Shown here piece by piece: positions 54,601 to 63,350 of a stretch of DNA of 64,000 bases (positions are counted from its first letter, which is position 1; the number at the start of each line of letters is the position of its first letter). Position numbers and translations under genes: made by a program. The notes beneath the pieces were generated by a model. That model saw only the letters and a list, made by a program, of their open reading frames with translations, had not been told where the DNA came from and did not search any database. The DNA is from Flavobacterium sp. SH_e (GTDB lineage: Bacteria > Bacteroidota > Bacteroidia > Flavobacteriales > Flavobacteriaceae): assembly GCF_025717045.1 (NCBI RefSeq), contig NZ_JAOVZN010000006.1, positions 98,610-162,609 of the forward strand, written 5' to 3'.

Positions 54601-55596
54601 ATGTTCCCATTACAAAGAGGCAGAAGATTAAGAGTAAATGAATCGATTCGTTCTTTAGTACGTGAAACCAGTTTAAGTCCATCGGATTTTATGTTTCCAA
54701 TGTTTATTGCTGAAGGAGAAAATGTAAAAGTCGAAATTCCGTCAATGCCTGGAATTTTCAGAAGATCTATAGATTTAACGGTTGAAGAAGTAAAAGAACT
54801 TTTTGATTTAGGAATTCGTGCCGTTAACATTTATGTAAAAGTTAGCGAAAACCTAAAAGACAATACTGGAAAAGAAGCTTGGAATGCTAACGGGTTAATG
54901 CAGCAGGCTATTCGTGCCATAAAAACGGCTTGTCCAGAAATGATCGTTATGCCAGATGTGGCTTTAGACCCGTATTCAATTTACGGTCATGACGGAATTA
55001 TAACAAATGGCGATGTAGAAAACGACAGCACAGTTGATGCTTTAGTAAAAATGGCCGTTTCTCACGCAGAAGCTGGTGCCGATTTTGTTGCACCAAGTGA
55101 TATGATGGACGGACGTGTTTTACGCCTTCGCGAAGGTTTGGATGCTGCTGGATTTCAAAATGTTGGAATCATGAGTTATTCTGCTAAATATGCTTCAGCT
55201 TTTTATGGTCCTTTTAGAGATGCTTTAGATTCTGCACCAAAAGAAGCTGATGTTGTTGTTCCTAAAGACAAAAAAACATATCAAATGGATTATGCTAATC
55301 GTATCGAAGCTATTAAAGAAGCGTTGTCTGACGTTGAAGAAGGTGCAGATATGGTTATGGTAAAACCAGGAATTGCTTATTTGGATATTGTTCGCGAAAT
55401 TAAAAATACAGTACATGTTCCTGTAACTGTTTATCAGGTTTCTGGAGAATATGCCATGATTAAAGCGGCATCTGAAAGAGGCTGGCTAGATCACGATAAA
55501 ATTATGATGGAACAGTTAATGTGCATCAAACGTTCTGGCGCTAATCTTATTTCAACATACTTCGCAAAAGAAGCGGCGATACTTTTAAAGAAATAA
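54601..55596 (+). CDS. hemB: Delta-aminolevulinic acid dehydratase (porphobilinogen synthase)
   Basis: The enzyme joins two aminolevulinates into porphobilinogen. The 331-aa protein has both active lysines: Lys196 in SYSAKYASAFYGP and Lys255 in MVKPGIAYLD. The metal region reads PDVALDPYSIYGHDG, with aspartate where zinc enzymes have cysteines, so a Mg2+-type enzyme is likely. A c-type cytochrome gene starts 1 bp after its stop. It is about 7 kb from hemF, with non-heme genes between. Confidence 0.96.
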   Translation: MFPLQRGRRLRVNESIRSLVRETSLSPSDFMFPMFIAEGENVKVEIPSMPGIFRRSIDLTVEEVKELFDLGIRAVNIYVKVSENLKDNTGKEAWNANGLMQQAIRAIKTACPEMIVMPDVALDPYSIYGHDGIITNGDVENDSTVDALVKMAVSHAEAGADFVAPSDMMDGRVLRLREGLDAAGFQNVGIMSYSAKYASAFYGPFRDALDSAPKEADVVVPKDKKTYQMDYANRIEAIKEALSDVEEGADMVMVKPGIAYLDIVREIKNTVHVPVTVYQVSGEYAMIKAASERGWLDHDKIMMEQLMCIKRSGANLISTYFAKEAAILLKK

Positions 55597-55597
55597 G

Positions 55598-55996
55598 ATG
55601 AAAAAGATTTTATTTTTAGTTGCTGTTTTAGCTTTCGCATCTTGCAAAAAAGAAACTTCCGAGCCAACAAACGCAGCAACCGAATCTGTTTCTGAAGGAG
55701 AATCGGCGAAAGCCAAAAGTCCAGAAGAACTAGGAAAACAGCTTTTTGAAGGAGCTGGAAATTGTTTTGCTTGCCATCAGCCAGATCAAAAAGTAGTTGG
55801 ACCGAGCATTAAAGAAATTGCCAAAATCTACAAAGATAAAAATGGCAATATAGTTACTTTCTTAAAGGGAAACGCAGAGCCAATTGTAGATCCGAGTCAG
55901 TTTGAGGTTATGAAAACCAATTTTGCTATTACTCAGGCAATGTCTGACGAAGAATTAAAAGCAATTGAAACTTACATTTACAGTCATTTAAAATAA
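55598..55996 (+). CDS. Lipid-anchored c-type cytochrome
   Basis: The 132-aa protein has a lipoprotein signal (FASC, Cys16) and one heme-binding CFACH motif (Cys56, Cys59, His60), with a Met-containing tail as possible sixth ligand. Its cytochrome fold is a small class I type, acting in electron transfer at the periplasmic face. It starts one base after hemB stops, so heme production and a heme-using protein share a transcript. Confidence 0.88.
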   Translation: MKKILFLVAVLAFASCKKETSEPTNAATESVSEGESAKAKSPEELGKQLFEGAGNCFACHQPDQKVVGPSIKEIAKIYKDKNGNIVTFLKGNAEPIVDPSQFEVMKTNFAITQAMSDEELKAIETYIYSHLK

Positions 55997-56014
55997 TTGA
56001 CTTTAATTAATACA

Positions 56015-56048
56015 AAAACGACACAAAATTAGTGTCGTTTTTTTTTTT
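56015..56048 (+). terminator. Terminator after the cytochrome gene
   Basis: AAAACGACAC and GTGTCGTTTT (56015-56024, 56032-56041) form a 10-bp stem with a 7-base loop followed by a T run. It ends the hemB-cytochrome transcript. Confidence 0.85.
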
Positions 56049-56128
56049 ACTCCTTTTCCAAACTACTGACATACTGTTGTCATTTCATTTTTGTAAATTT
56101 GAATTTTAACAATAAATATTTTATTAAA

Positions 56129-56575
56129 ATGAATATTCAAAAATTCAATGTAATTGGTATTTCGATAAGAACGACAAATGAAAATGGGCAATCTGGAAAA
56201 GACATTCCTGAACTTTGGAATCAATTTTTAGCAGAAGAAATTAGCACAAAAATTCCAAACAAAATAAGTAACGATATTTACTGCATTTATACCGATTACG
56301 AAAAAGACCATACTAGACCTTACACAACAATTTTAGGTTGTGCAGTAGTAAATCTAAATGAAATTCCGAACGGAATGATTGGAAAAACAATCGATGGAAA
56401 TCATTATGAAAAATTTATTGCCAAAGGAAATCTTGCAGAAGGAATTGTTTTTAACGAATGGTTAAAGATTTGGAAGTCTGATTTGAATAGAACTTTTACA
56501 GCTGATTTTGAAGTTTACGGAGAAAAAGCACAAAATCCGAATGATGCAGAAGTAGAAATTTATATCGCAATTTAG
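56129..56575 (+). CDS. GyrI-like effector-binding domain protein
   Basis: The 148-aa protein (from 56129) resembles the small-molecule binding domain of AraC effector-binding/GyrI proteins: a start MNIQKFNVIGISIRTTNENG, then YCIYTDYEKDHTRPYTTILGCAV. It lacks a DNA-binding part, so it is a free-standing effector domain, perhaps a sequestering protein. It is a single gene between two terminators. Confidence 0.82.
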   Translation: MNIQKFNVIGISIRTTNENGQSGKDIPELWNQFLAEEISTKIPNKISNDIYCIYTDYEKDHTRPYTTILGCAVVNLNEIPNGMIGKTIDGNHYEKFIAKGNLAEGIVFNEWLKIWKSDLNRTFTADFEVYGEKAQNPNDAEVEIYIAI

Positions 56576-56587
56576 TTGCAATAAAAA

Positions 56588-56614
56588 AAGGCGCTTTTAT
56601 CAAGCGCCTTTTTT
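56588..56614. terminator. Bidirectional terminator
   Basis: AAGGCGCTT and AAGCGCCTT form a 9-bp stem with A- and T-rich flanks. It lies between the effector-binding gene and the convergent M13 peptidase gene. Confidence 0.88.
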
Positions 56615-56632
56615 AGTATTATAAATCTCTGA

Positions 56633-58690
56633 TTACCAGATTTTAACTCGTTTCTCTGGTTCAACATACATTTTATCTCCTTTCTTAATATCGAAAGCTT
56701 TGTAGAAAGCATCCACATTCTGAATTGGCACATAGGCTCTGTACATTCCTGGAGAGTGCGGATCTGTTTTCACTTGATTTTTGATTGCTTCGTCTCTCGT
56801 TTTTGTTCTCCAAACTGTAGCCCAAGAAATAAAGAAACGCTGTTCCGGTGTAAATCCGTCAATTAATCCTGGATTTCCATGAGCTTTCAAATACAATTGT
56901 AATCCATCAAAAGCAGCATTGATTCCACCTAAATCTCCGATGTTTTCACCCAAAGTAAAATTACCATCAACGTGAATTCCTGGTAGAGGCTCAAGAGCAC
57001 TGTATTGATTTGCTAAATCTGTTCCAAGAGCAGTGAATTGTTTCAAATCATCTTCTGTCCACCAGTCCACTAAATTTCCTTCTGCATTATAACGTGCACC
57101 AGAATCATCAAAACCGTGAGAAATCTCGTGACCAATTACCGCTCCAATTCCACCATAATTAACCGCTTCGTCAGCTTGGTAATTGTAGAAAGGCGGCTGT
57201 AAAATTGCTGCTGGAAATACAATTTCGTTATAAGATGGGTTGTAATACGCATTTACCGTTTGAGGAGACATATGCCATTCTGTTTTATCAACAGGTTTAG
57301 ACAATTTATCGATGCTTTTCTTAAAGTTCCATCTAGATACGTTTTTAGTGTTTTCATAGTAGCTTCCTCCTTCTGCAACACTTTTAATCTCAAGCGCTGA
57401 ATAATCTTTCCATTTATCAGGATATCCAACTTTAATCGTGATTTTATTCAGTTTCTCAATTGCTTTTGCCTTTGTGTCTTTAGACATCCAAGTTAAATTG
57501 TTAATACGATTTTGATAAGCCGTAATTACATTGTGAATCATGTCAACCGCTTTTGTTTTAGCTTCAGCAGGAAAAACTTTCTCCACATAAAGTTTTCCAA
57601 GAGCCTCACCAACTGTTCCGTTCACTACATTTAGCGCTCTTTCTTCAGCAGGAAGCTGTTTAATTGCACCTCTTAATGTTTTGCTGTAAAAATCAAAATT
57701 AGCTTGATCAATTGCTGTTGTCAATTTACTTGCTGCATTGTTTAATAGATCCCATTTTAGGTATTCTTTCCATTGTGCAACTTTGTTTTCTTTGAAAACA
57801 GTTTCTAAAGCTGTCATATATTTAGGCTCAGAAACGATTACAGTTTCTAATTTAGTGATTCCTAAACCCGCAAAATATTCGTTCCATTTGATCGCTGGAG
57901 TTAATTTTTGAAGTTCAGCAATTGTCATTGGATTGTATTGCAAACGGCTGTCTCTTCTTTCAACTCTGTTTAATCTTGGTTTAGACAATTCTGTTTCTAA
58001 AGCTAAAATTTCAGCAGCACTTTGTTTCGCTTTTTCTGGAGATTCTCCAATAAACTGAAGCATTCTCGCAACATGCAATTCGTATTTTGCACGTTTTTCT
58101 TTAGAATCTTTATCATCAGAAGTGTAATAATCTTTATCTGAAAGTCCTAATTGGCTTGGTCCTAAATTTACAGAGTTTTTAGAACTGTCTTTATCATCAG
58201 CTCCAATGTAAATTCCAAAAAAGCCAGCGTTTCCTTCTTGTTCCATTTCAACCAAATATTTCTGAACATCCGCAATGTTTTTAATTGCGTCAATTTTTTT
58301 CAGATATGGTTTTAATGGTTCGATTCCTCTTTTATTTCTTCCGATAGAATCGAGATAAGTATTAAATAGGTTAACCGCTTTTCCTTGATCTGTATTTGAT
58401 TTATACTTTGGATTTTTTGAAGCATCTTTTAAAACTGCCATTACATCTTTGTCAGTTTTTTTAATCAGCTCATTAAAACTTCCCCATGTCGTGCGATCAC
58501 TTGGAATTTCTGTTTTTTCTAACCAAGTTCCGTTTACATATTTGAAAAAATCCTGACTTGGGCTTATTTTCGTATCCATATAAGATACATTAATACCTGG
58601 CTCTTTTGGCGCTGTTTGAGCTTGAGCTGCAGTTATTGCAAACATTGCAGATATTGCACCAAACACAGGTTTAGCAAATTGTTTTTTCAT
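56633..58690 (-). CDS. M13 family zinc metallopeptidase (PepO-like)
   Basis: The 685-aa secreted protein has a signal peptide (FGAISAMFAITAAQAQ) and the M13 catalytic motif HEISH in GAVIGHEISHGFDDSGA. A second conserved block, GENIGDLGG, replaces the usual EN-A-D of the third zinc ligand region, and the C-terminus ends with the expected basic CxxW-like form as VKIW. It should cleave short peptides in the periplasm. It stands alone. Confidence 0.92.
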   Translation of the reverse strand: MKKQFAKPVFGAISAMFAITAAQAQTAPKEPGINVSYMDTKISPSQDFFKYVNGTWLEKTEIPSDRTTWGSFNELIKKTDKDVMAVLKDASKNPKYKSNTDQGKAVNLFNTYLDSIGRNKRGIEPLKPYLKKIDAIKNIADVQKYLVEMEQEGNAGFFGIYIGADDKDSSKNSVNLGPSQLGLSDKDYYTSDDKDSKEKRAKYELHVARMLQFIGESPEKAKQSAAEILALETELSKPRLNRVERRDSRLQYNPMTIAELQKLTPAIKWNEYFAGLGITKLETVIVSEPKYMTALETVFKENKVAQWKEYLKWDLLNNAASKLTTAIDQANFDFYSKTLRGAIKQLPAEERALNVVNGTVGEALGKLYVEKVFPAEAKTKAVDMIHNVITAYQNRINNLTWMSKDTKAKAIEKLNKITIKVGYPDKWKDYSALEIKSVAEGGSYYENTKNVSRWNFKKSIDKLSKPVDKTEWHMSPQTVNAYYNPSYNEIVFPAAILQPPFYNYQADEAVNYGGIGAVIGHEISHGFDDSGARYNAEGNLVDWWTEDDLKQFTALGTDLANQYSALEPLPGIHVDGNFTLGENIGDLGGINAAFDGLQLYLKAHGNPGLIDGFTPEQRFFISWATVWRTKTRDEAIKNQVKTDPHSPGMYRAYVPIQNVDAFYKAFDIKKGDKMYVEPEKRVKIW

Positions 58691-58893
58691 AAAAAATTAT
58701 AGTTTAAGGGAAAATACAAACATATTGTTATTATTTCAAAAATTGTGTTAAAATTCTAACTGTAAAATCAAAAAGACAGATAAATTTCACAAATAGAATT
58801 TGAGCACTGGAATATATGTATACAGATACTCATAAAAGTTACAAAAGGCTGTTAAAAAAATAATTCAGTAAAGTTTTTAAAATCTGCTTTTTG

Positions 58894-58901
58894 TATTTTT
58901 G
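58894..58901 (+). promoter_or_regulatory. -7 element of the SCO1 gene (TATTTTTG)
   Basis: TATTTTTG fits TAnnTTTG and lies 15 bp before the ATG at 58917. It overlaps the alternative start at 58899, which is therefore unlikely. Confidence 0.5.
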
Positions 58902-58916
58902 CGCCAAATTATTTTT

Positions 58917-59582
58917 ATGAAATCGCTTTTATATAAATACCGCAAATTCTTTATTGTTTTAATAGTATTTTCGGTGGTTACGATATCTTTGTTTTACTCG
59001 GCTTTAAAACCAAAAAAGACACTTCCAATTTACAATCCGTCTGATGTAAATCCTGAATTGGTTGACAGTACGATTCAATATAAAAGCAAATACCACACAA
59101 TTGCCGATTTCTCTTTCATCAATCAAAACGGAGATACCATTACCCAGAAAAATTACGAAGGGAAAATCTATGTTGCCGATTTCTTTTTTACGACTTGCGG
59201 ATCGATTTGCCCAAAAATGTCAACAAATTTGGTTGATGTACAAAAAGCAGTTTTAAATAATCCAAAAGTAATGTTGCTTTCGCATACCGTTTTTCCAGAA
59301 GTTGACAGTGTTTCTGTTTTAAAAGCTTATGCAATTAAATATGGAGTTGTTGACAGCAAATGGAATTTGGTTACTGGCGATAAAAAAGAAATCTACACTA
59401 TAGCCAGAAAATCGTATTTGGCTGTTAAATTAGGCAGACCAGATCAGCTTTATGATATGGTTCATACAGAGAATTTTGTTTTGGTTGATCAAAAACGTCG
59501 CGTTAGAGGTTTTTATGATGGAACAAATAAAGAAGATATAAAACGTCTTTTAGAAGACATCGAATTCCTTTCTCAAGAATAA
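58917..59582 (+). CDS. SCO1/SenC family copper chaperone-like protein
   Basis: The 221-aa protein has an N-terminal membrane anchor (about 12-30) and a thioredoxin fold with the CGSIC copper motif (TTCGSICPKM) and the distal histidine in MVHTENFVLVDQ. SCO proteins deliver copper to the CuA site of cytochrome oxidase. The gene stands before feoAB but has its own promoter. It is complete and all metal residues are in place. Confidence 0.93.
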   Translation: MKSLLYKYRKFFIVLIVFSVVTISLFYSALKPKKTLPIYNPSDVNPELVDSTIQYKSKYHTIADFSFINQNGDTITQKNYEGKIYVADFFFTTCGSICPKMSTNLVDVQKAVLNNPKVMLLSHTVFPEVDSVSVLKAYAIKYGVVDSKWNLVTGDKKEIYTIARKSYLAVKLGRPDQLYDMVHTENFVLVDQKRRVRGFYDGTNKEDIKRLLEDIEFLSQE

Positions 59583-59652
59583 AAACCCTTATTTTTAGAA
59601 ACATTTAGCATTTGTGTAAGCATTAAATGCCCGTATATATATAATAATTACC

Positions 59653-59660
59653 TATTTTTG
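59653..59660 (+). promoter_or_regulatory. -7 element of feoAB (TATTTTTG)
   Basis: TATTTTTG fits TAnnTTTG and lies 25 bp before the TTG start of feoA. No clear TTG is at the -33 distance. Confidence 0.5.
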
Positions 59661-59685
59661 CAATCTAAATTCAATCTAAATAAGC

Positions 59686-59925
59686 TTGCAAAATACAATA
59701 CACACTCTGAAAAAAGGCGAAAAAGCCATTATCAAAGATTTTGATATCGAACTTATTCCACTTAAATTATTAGAAATGGGTTGTCTGCCTGGCAGCTTAG
59801 TTGAATTGCTACAAGTTGCTCCTTTTGGTGATCCTTTATATTTAGACATTAATGGTTCTCATGTTGCAATCCGAATTGAAACAGCTCGTGAAATTGAAGT
59901 AGAAATTATCAAAACCAATTTGTAA
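59686..59925 (+). CDS. feoA: FeoA family protein with a TTG start
   Basis: The 79-aa protein is the small SH3-like partner of FeoB. The frame offers no ATG or GTG; a TAA lies 9 bp upstream of the TTG at 59686, so TTG is the only usable start. The sequence keeps the LLEMGCLPGS core. Its TAA overlaps the feoB ATG by one base, coupling the two. It should help Fe2+ uptake. Confidence 0.88.
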   Translation: MQNTIHTLKKGEKAIIKDFDIELIPLKLLEMGCLPGSLVELLQVAPFGDPLYLDINGSHVAIRIETAREIEVEIIKTNL

Positions 59926-62024
59926 TGAGTGTTCAGAATATCAATGTTGCCCTTATCGGAAATCCAAATACCGGAAAAACTTCAGTTTTTAATCAATTAA
60001 CAGGTCTTAACCAGCAAGTCGGAAATTACCCTGGAATTACGGTTGAAAAGAAAATGGGTTTTTGCAAATTAACCCACAATATAAAAGCCAACATTCTGGA
60101 TTTGCCTGGAACATACAGTTTGAACGCTAGTTCCATGGACGAAAGTGTGGTTATTGAACTTCTATTAAATAAAAACGATAAATTATATCCAGATGTAGCG
60201 GTAGTGGTAACAGATGTCGAAAATCTAAAAAGAAACTTACTGATTTATACACAAATCAAAGATCTTGAAATTCCGACGATTTTGGTTATCAATATGTCTG
60301 ATCGTATGGAGCGCAAGGGGATTTCTTTGGATATTCCGTATTTAGAAGAAAAGTTAAAAACGAAAATTGCTTTAGTAAGTTCAAGAAAAGGTTTAGGAAT
60401 TGAAGAATTAAAAGAACTAATTGTCTCTTATAAAACCATTACACACGAACCATGCTTAAATGCATCAGTAATTGATCCTGAATATTTTCAAAAATTACAG
60501 CATGCTTTTCCAAACCAATTGATGTACAAATTGTGGCTTGTTATTACTCAAGATGTTAATTTTTCGAATTTAGATCGAAATGAAATCAGAAGCACTTTTA
60601 CCAAATCACATTCTGAATTAAAGCGTTTACAGCAGAAAGAAACCATCAAAAGATATCAGTTTATCAATGATATTTTAAAAGAAGGTTTAAAAATTGACGC
60701 TTCGATGGCGAAAGACATCCGTGCCAAAATTGATCGAGTTCTAACGCATAAGATTTTTGGTTACGTTATTTTCTTTGCCATTTTATTTTTGATTTTCCAA
60801 TCGATTTTCAGCTGGTCAACAATTCCTATGGATTTTATTGATAGTACATTTGCTTCTTTAAGCAGTTGGGTTGCAGAAGAATTGCCAAGCGGAATTTTAA
60901 CAGATTTGCTTTCGCAGGGAATTATTCCAGGTATTGGCGGAGTTATTATTTTCATTCCGCAAATTGCTTTCTTGTTTTTATTTATTTCGATTTTGGAAGA
61001 AAGCGGTTATATGAGCCGTGTGGTTTTTTTAATGGATAAAATCATGCGTAAATTCGGGCTTTCAGGAAAAAGCGTTGTGCCATTGATTTCTGGAACAGCT
61101 TGTGCGATTCCAGCAATTATGGCAACTCGAAATATCGAAAACTGGAAAGAACGTTTAATTACGATTTTAGTAACGCCTTTTACAACTTGTTCTGCAAGAT
61201 TACCCGTTTATGCCATTATTATTTCACTTGTAATACCAAGCCAACGCATTTTTGGAGTTTTGAATCTTCAAGGATTAACGCTTATGGCACTTTATGTTTT
61301 AGGATTTTTTACCGCTATTTTATCGGCTTATATTTTAAATAAAGTTTTAAAACTAGAGTCTAAAACGTATTTCGTAGTTGAAATGCCAAGTTATAAAATG
61401 CCACTTTTCAAAAATGTTGGAATTAATGTGGTAGAGAAAACAAAAGCATTTATTGTTGGGGCGGGTAAAATCATCTTAGCAATATCTGTTATTTTATGGT
61501 TTTTAGCTTCTTACGGGCCTGGAAAAGAATTCAACGAAGCTGAAACTATTGTAAAAGAAAGATTTGCCAATACAACTTTGGATGAAACCCAATTTGAAAA
61601 TGAAGTCAATTCTCAAAAGTTAGAAAATTCATATATCGGATTAATGGGAAGAGCTATTGAGCCAGCAATTCAGCCTTTAGGTTACGATTGGAAAATCGGA
61701 ATTGCTTTAATCAGTTCATTTGCTGCCCGTGAAGTTTTCGTTGGAACTCTTGCAACCATTTACAGCGTTGGAGATACTGATAACGAATCGACCATAAAAA
61801 GTAAAATGCAAGCAGAGGTTCGTCCAGATACCGGAAAGAAAGTATTTGACTTTGCAACAGGAATCTCTCTACTGTTATTTTATGCTTTTGCCATGCAATG
61901 CGCCAGTACATTGGCGATTACAAAAAAAGAAACCAATTCATGGAAATGGCCAGCAATGCAGTTGGTTTTCATGAGCGGTCTCGCTTATTTTACCGCATTA
62001 ATTGCGTATCAACTTTTAAAATAA
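59925..62024 (+). CDS. feoB: Ferrous iron transport protein B
   Basis: This is the GTP-dependent Fe2+ permease. The 699-aa protein starts with a G domain: G1 GNPNTGKT (12-19), G3 DLPGTYS, G4 NMSD, followed by a linker and about eight membrane segments with the two Gate domains (including CSARLPVY). Length is normal. feoA couples to it upstream, and a 41-aa Cys-rich partner follows by 6 bp. It brings in iron for the heme pathway encoded nearby. Confidence 0.95.
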   Translation: MSVQNINVALIGNPNTGKTSVFNQLTGLNQQVGNYPGITVEKKMGFCKLTHNIKANILDLPGTYSLNASSMDESVVIELLLNKNDKLYPDVAVVVTDVENLKRNLLIYTQIKDLEIPTILVINMSDRMERKGISLDIPYLEEKLKTKIALVSSRKGLGIEELKELIVSYKTITHEPCLNASVIDPEYFQKLQHAFPNQLMYKLWLVITQDVNFSNLDRNEIRSTFTKSHSELKRLQQKETIKRYQFINDILKEGLKIDASMAKDIRAKIDRVLTHKIFGYVIFFAILFLIFQSIFSWSTIPMDFIDSTFASLSSWVAEELPSGILTDLLSQGIIPGIGGVIIFIPQIAFLFLFISILEESGYMSRVVFLMDKIMRKFGLSGKSVVPLISGTACAIPAIMATRNIENWKERLITILVTPFTTCSARLPVYAIIISLVIPSQRIFGVLNLQGLTLMALYVLGFFTAILSAYILNKVLKLESKTYFVVEMPSYKMPLFKNVGINVVEKTKAFIVGAGKIILAISVILWFLASYGPGKEFNEAETIVKERFANTTLDETQFENEVNSQKLENSYIGLMGRAIEPAIQPLGYDWKIGIALISSFAAREVFVGTLATIYSVGDTDNESTIKSKMQAEVRPDTGKKVFDFATGISLLLFYAFAMQCASTLAITKKETNSWKWPAMQLVFMSGLAYFTALIAYQLLK

Positions 62025-62030
62025 AAACTT

Positions 62031-62156
62031 ATGTTTCAAGAAATTATAGCCTTTTCAATATTAGGATTAGCTGTCGCTTTTTTGATTAAAAAGTTCTTTT
62101 TTAAATCGAAAAAGAAAAAAGATTGCGGCAATGGAACTGATTGTGGATGTTCATAA
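62031..62156 (+). CDS. FeoB-associated Cys-rich membrane protein, 41 aa
   Basis: The short frame begins 6 bp after feoB stops. It has one membrane helix (about residues 3-18), a lysine stretch and a cysteine-rich tail CGNGTDCGC. This is the form of the FeoB-associated family found after feoB in many Bacteroidota, probably a small subunit of the iron transporter. Three cysteines in the tail may bind metal. Confidence 0.82.
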   Translation: MFQEIIAFSILGLAVAFLIKKFFFKSKKKKDCGNGTDCGCS

Positions 62157-62196
62157 AGCAGGAACAAAGGAGTAAAGGTATATAGATATAAAGTAA

Positions 62197-62227
62197 AAAA
62201 GCTGTTCAAAATGAACAGCTTTTTTTT
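62197..62227 (+). terminator. Terminator of the feo operon
   Basis: AGCTGTTCA and TGAACAGCT (62200-62208, 62212-62220) form a 9-bp stem with a 3-base loop, followed by seven or more T. Confidence 0.85.
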
Positions 62228-62323
62228 ATGAGAAAAAATGTCTTATTGTGTTATTTTTAAAACCCAAAATAGCTTATTTGTATATTTTCTAAGGTTAGCT
62301 TTGTCTTTTAAAATTCATTTAAA

Positions 62324-62446
62324 ATGACACCAGAAGATAAAATGGAAATAATTCGGGATAATCGAGTTGCCCGATTACTGTGGTTTACGTTAGGTTTTTT
62401 CTGCGCAACTGCTATCACTTACCTAGCAATGAAAGGTATTCATTAA
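62324..62446 (+). CDS. Small membrane protein, 40 aa
   Basis: The frame MTPEDKMEIIRDNRVARLLW leads to a single hydrophobic segment and stops at GIH. No homolog is recognised. The helix and charge pattern favour a real small membrane protein over chance, but this is uncertain. It lies alone between the feo terminator and a repeat. Confidence 0.45.
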   Translation: MTPEDKMEIIRDNRVARLLWFTLGFFCATAITYLAMKGIH

Positions 62447-62484
62447 TCCATTGCAGTTTTTAATAATGAAATATTCCTCAAATA

Positions 62485-62556
62485 TCAAATCCCGTAGGGA
62501 TGAAATATTTATAGAAACATAGTAGATGCCAATAAAAAAGCCCCAGCGGGGCGATA
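62485..62556. repeat. Dispersed repeat with two small palindromes
   Basis: ATCCCGTAGGGAT (62489-62501) and GCCCCAGCGGGGC (62540-62552) are short palindromes about 40 bp apart. I recall repeats of this form from other Bacteroidota intergenic regions. The GC-rich second palindrome stands out in the AT-rich surroundings. Confidence 0.7.
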
Positions 62557-62582
62557 CTAAAAACTGCGACTGCGACTGGATA

Positions 62583-63236
62583 CTATTTCAACCCTTCCCA
62601 TTCCGCATAAAACTGAGCAAGGAAAGATTCCATAAAACGATGTCTTTCAGCCGCGATTTCTTTTCCCTTCTCTGTATTCATTTTATCTTTAAGCAGTAAA
62701 AGCTTTTCGTAGAAATGATTAATGGTCGGAGCATTGTTCTTTTTATATTCCTCTTTTGTCATATTTGTAACTGGAGCAATTTCGGGATTGTATAAAGCTC
62801 TGTTCTTAAATCCTCCGTAATTAAAAGCTCTGGCAACACCTATGGCACCAATGGCATCTAAACGATCGGCATCTTGTACAATATCTAATTCGACTGAAGA
62901 GAACTTTCTTTCGAAATTTCCTCCTTTATAAGAGATATTTTCAATGATATTAACAACAGAAGTAATTATGTCCTCAGAAACATTTTCTGCTTCTAAAAAC
63001 GTTCTTGCTGTTTTTGGCCCGATAGTTTCATCACCATTATGAAATTTACTATCGGCAATATCATGCAATAAAGCCCCTAATTGCACAACCGTAAGATCGC
63101 ACTTTGTTTCTTTCGCAATCAAAATTGCATTCTTATAAACGCGCTCAATATGAAACCAATCATGTCCGCCTTCGGCATCGTTTAATTTTTCTTTAACAAA
63201 AGCAATGGTTTTAATAATCAGTTGTGAATCGCTCAT
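62583..63236 (-). CDS. HD domain phosphohydrolase
   Basis: The 217-aa product (start at 63236, MSDSQL) is an HD-fold metal-dependent hydrolase of the YedJ type. The metal residues lie in HDWFHIERVYKNA, LLHDIADSKFH and IVQDADRLDAIG. Such enzymes cut phosphate from nucleotides or related compounds, and the substrate is unknown. The frame stays open to 63296 without a better start. Confidence 0.85.
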   Translation of the reverse strand: MSDSQLIIKTIAFVKEKLNDAEGGHDWFHIERVYKNAILIAKETKCDLTVVQLGALLHDIADSKFHNGDETIGPKTARTFLEAENVSEDIITSVVNIIENISYKGGNFERKFSSVELDIVQDADRLDAIGAIGVARAFNYGGFKNRALYNPEIAPVTNMTKEEYKKNNAPTINHFYEKLLLLKDKMNTEKGKEIAAERHRFMESFLAQFYAEWEGLK

Positions 63237-63312
63237 ATAGAGGTTTTTACAGTTTATAAAAAATGTTGATTGTTGAAGAAACAAAATCTTCAACAATCAA
63301 CAAATATTTTTT

Positions 63313-63331
63313 AAAGCAACAATGTTGCTTT
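63313..63331. terminator. AAAGCAACAATGTTGCTTT hairpin
   Basis: A near-perfect palindrome with A/T flanks lies between the HD gene and the desaturase. Read on the minus strand it follows the desaturase gene and could end its transcript. Confidence 0.5.
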
Positions 63332-63350
63332 TTTAAATTTCAATCTAAAA

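Noticed and set aside
63313..63331. GCAACAATGTTGC palindrome as a Zur operator
   Set aside because: It lacks the TGCAA/TTGCA half-sites and has A/T flanks like a terminator downstream of the desaturase.
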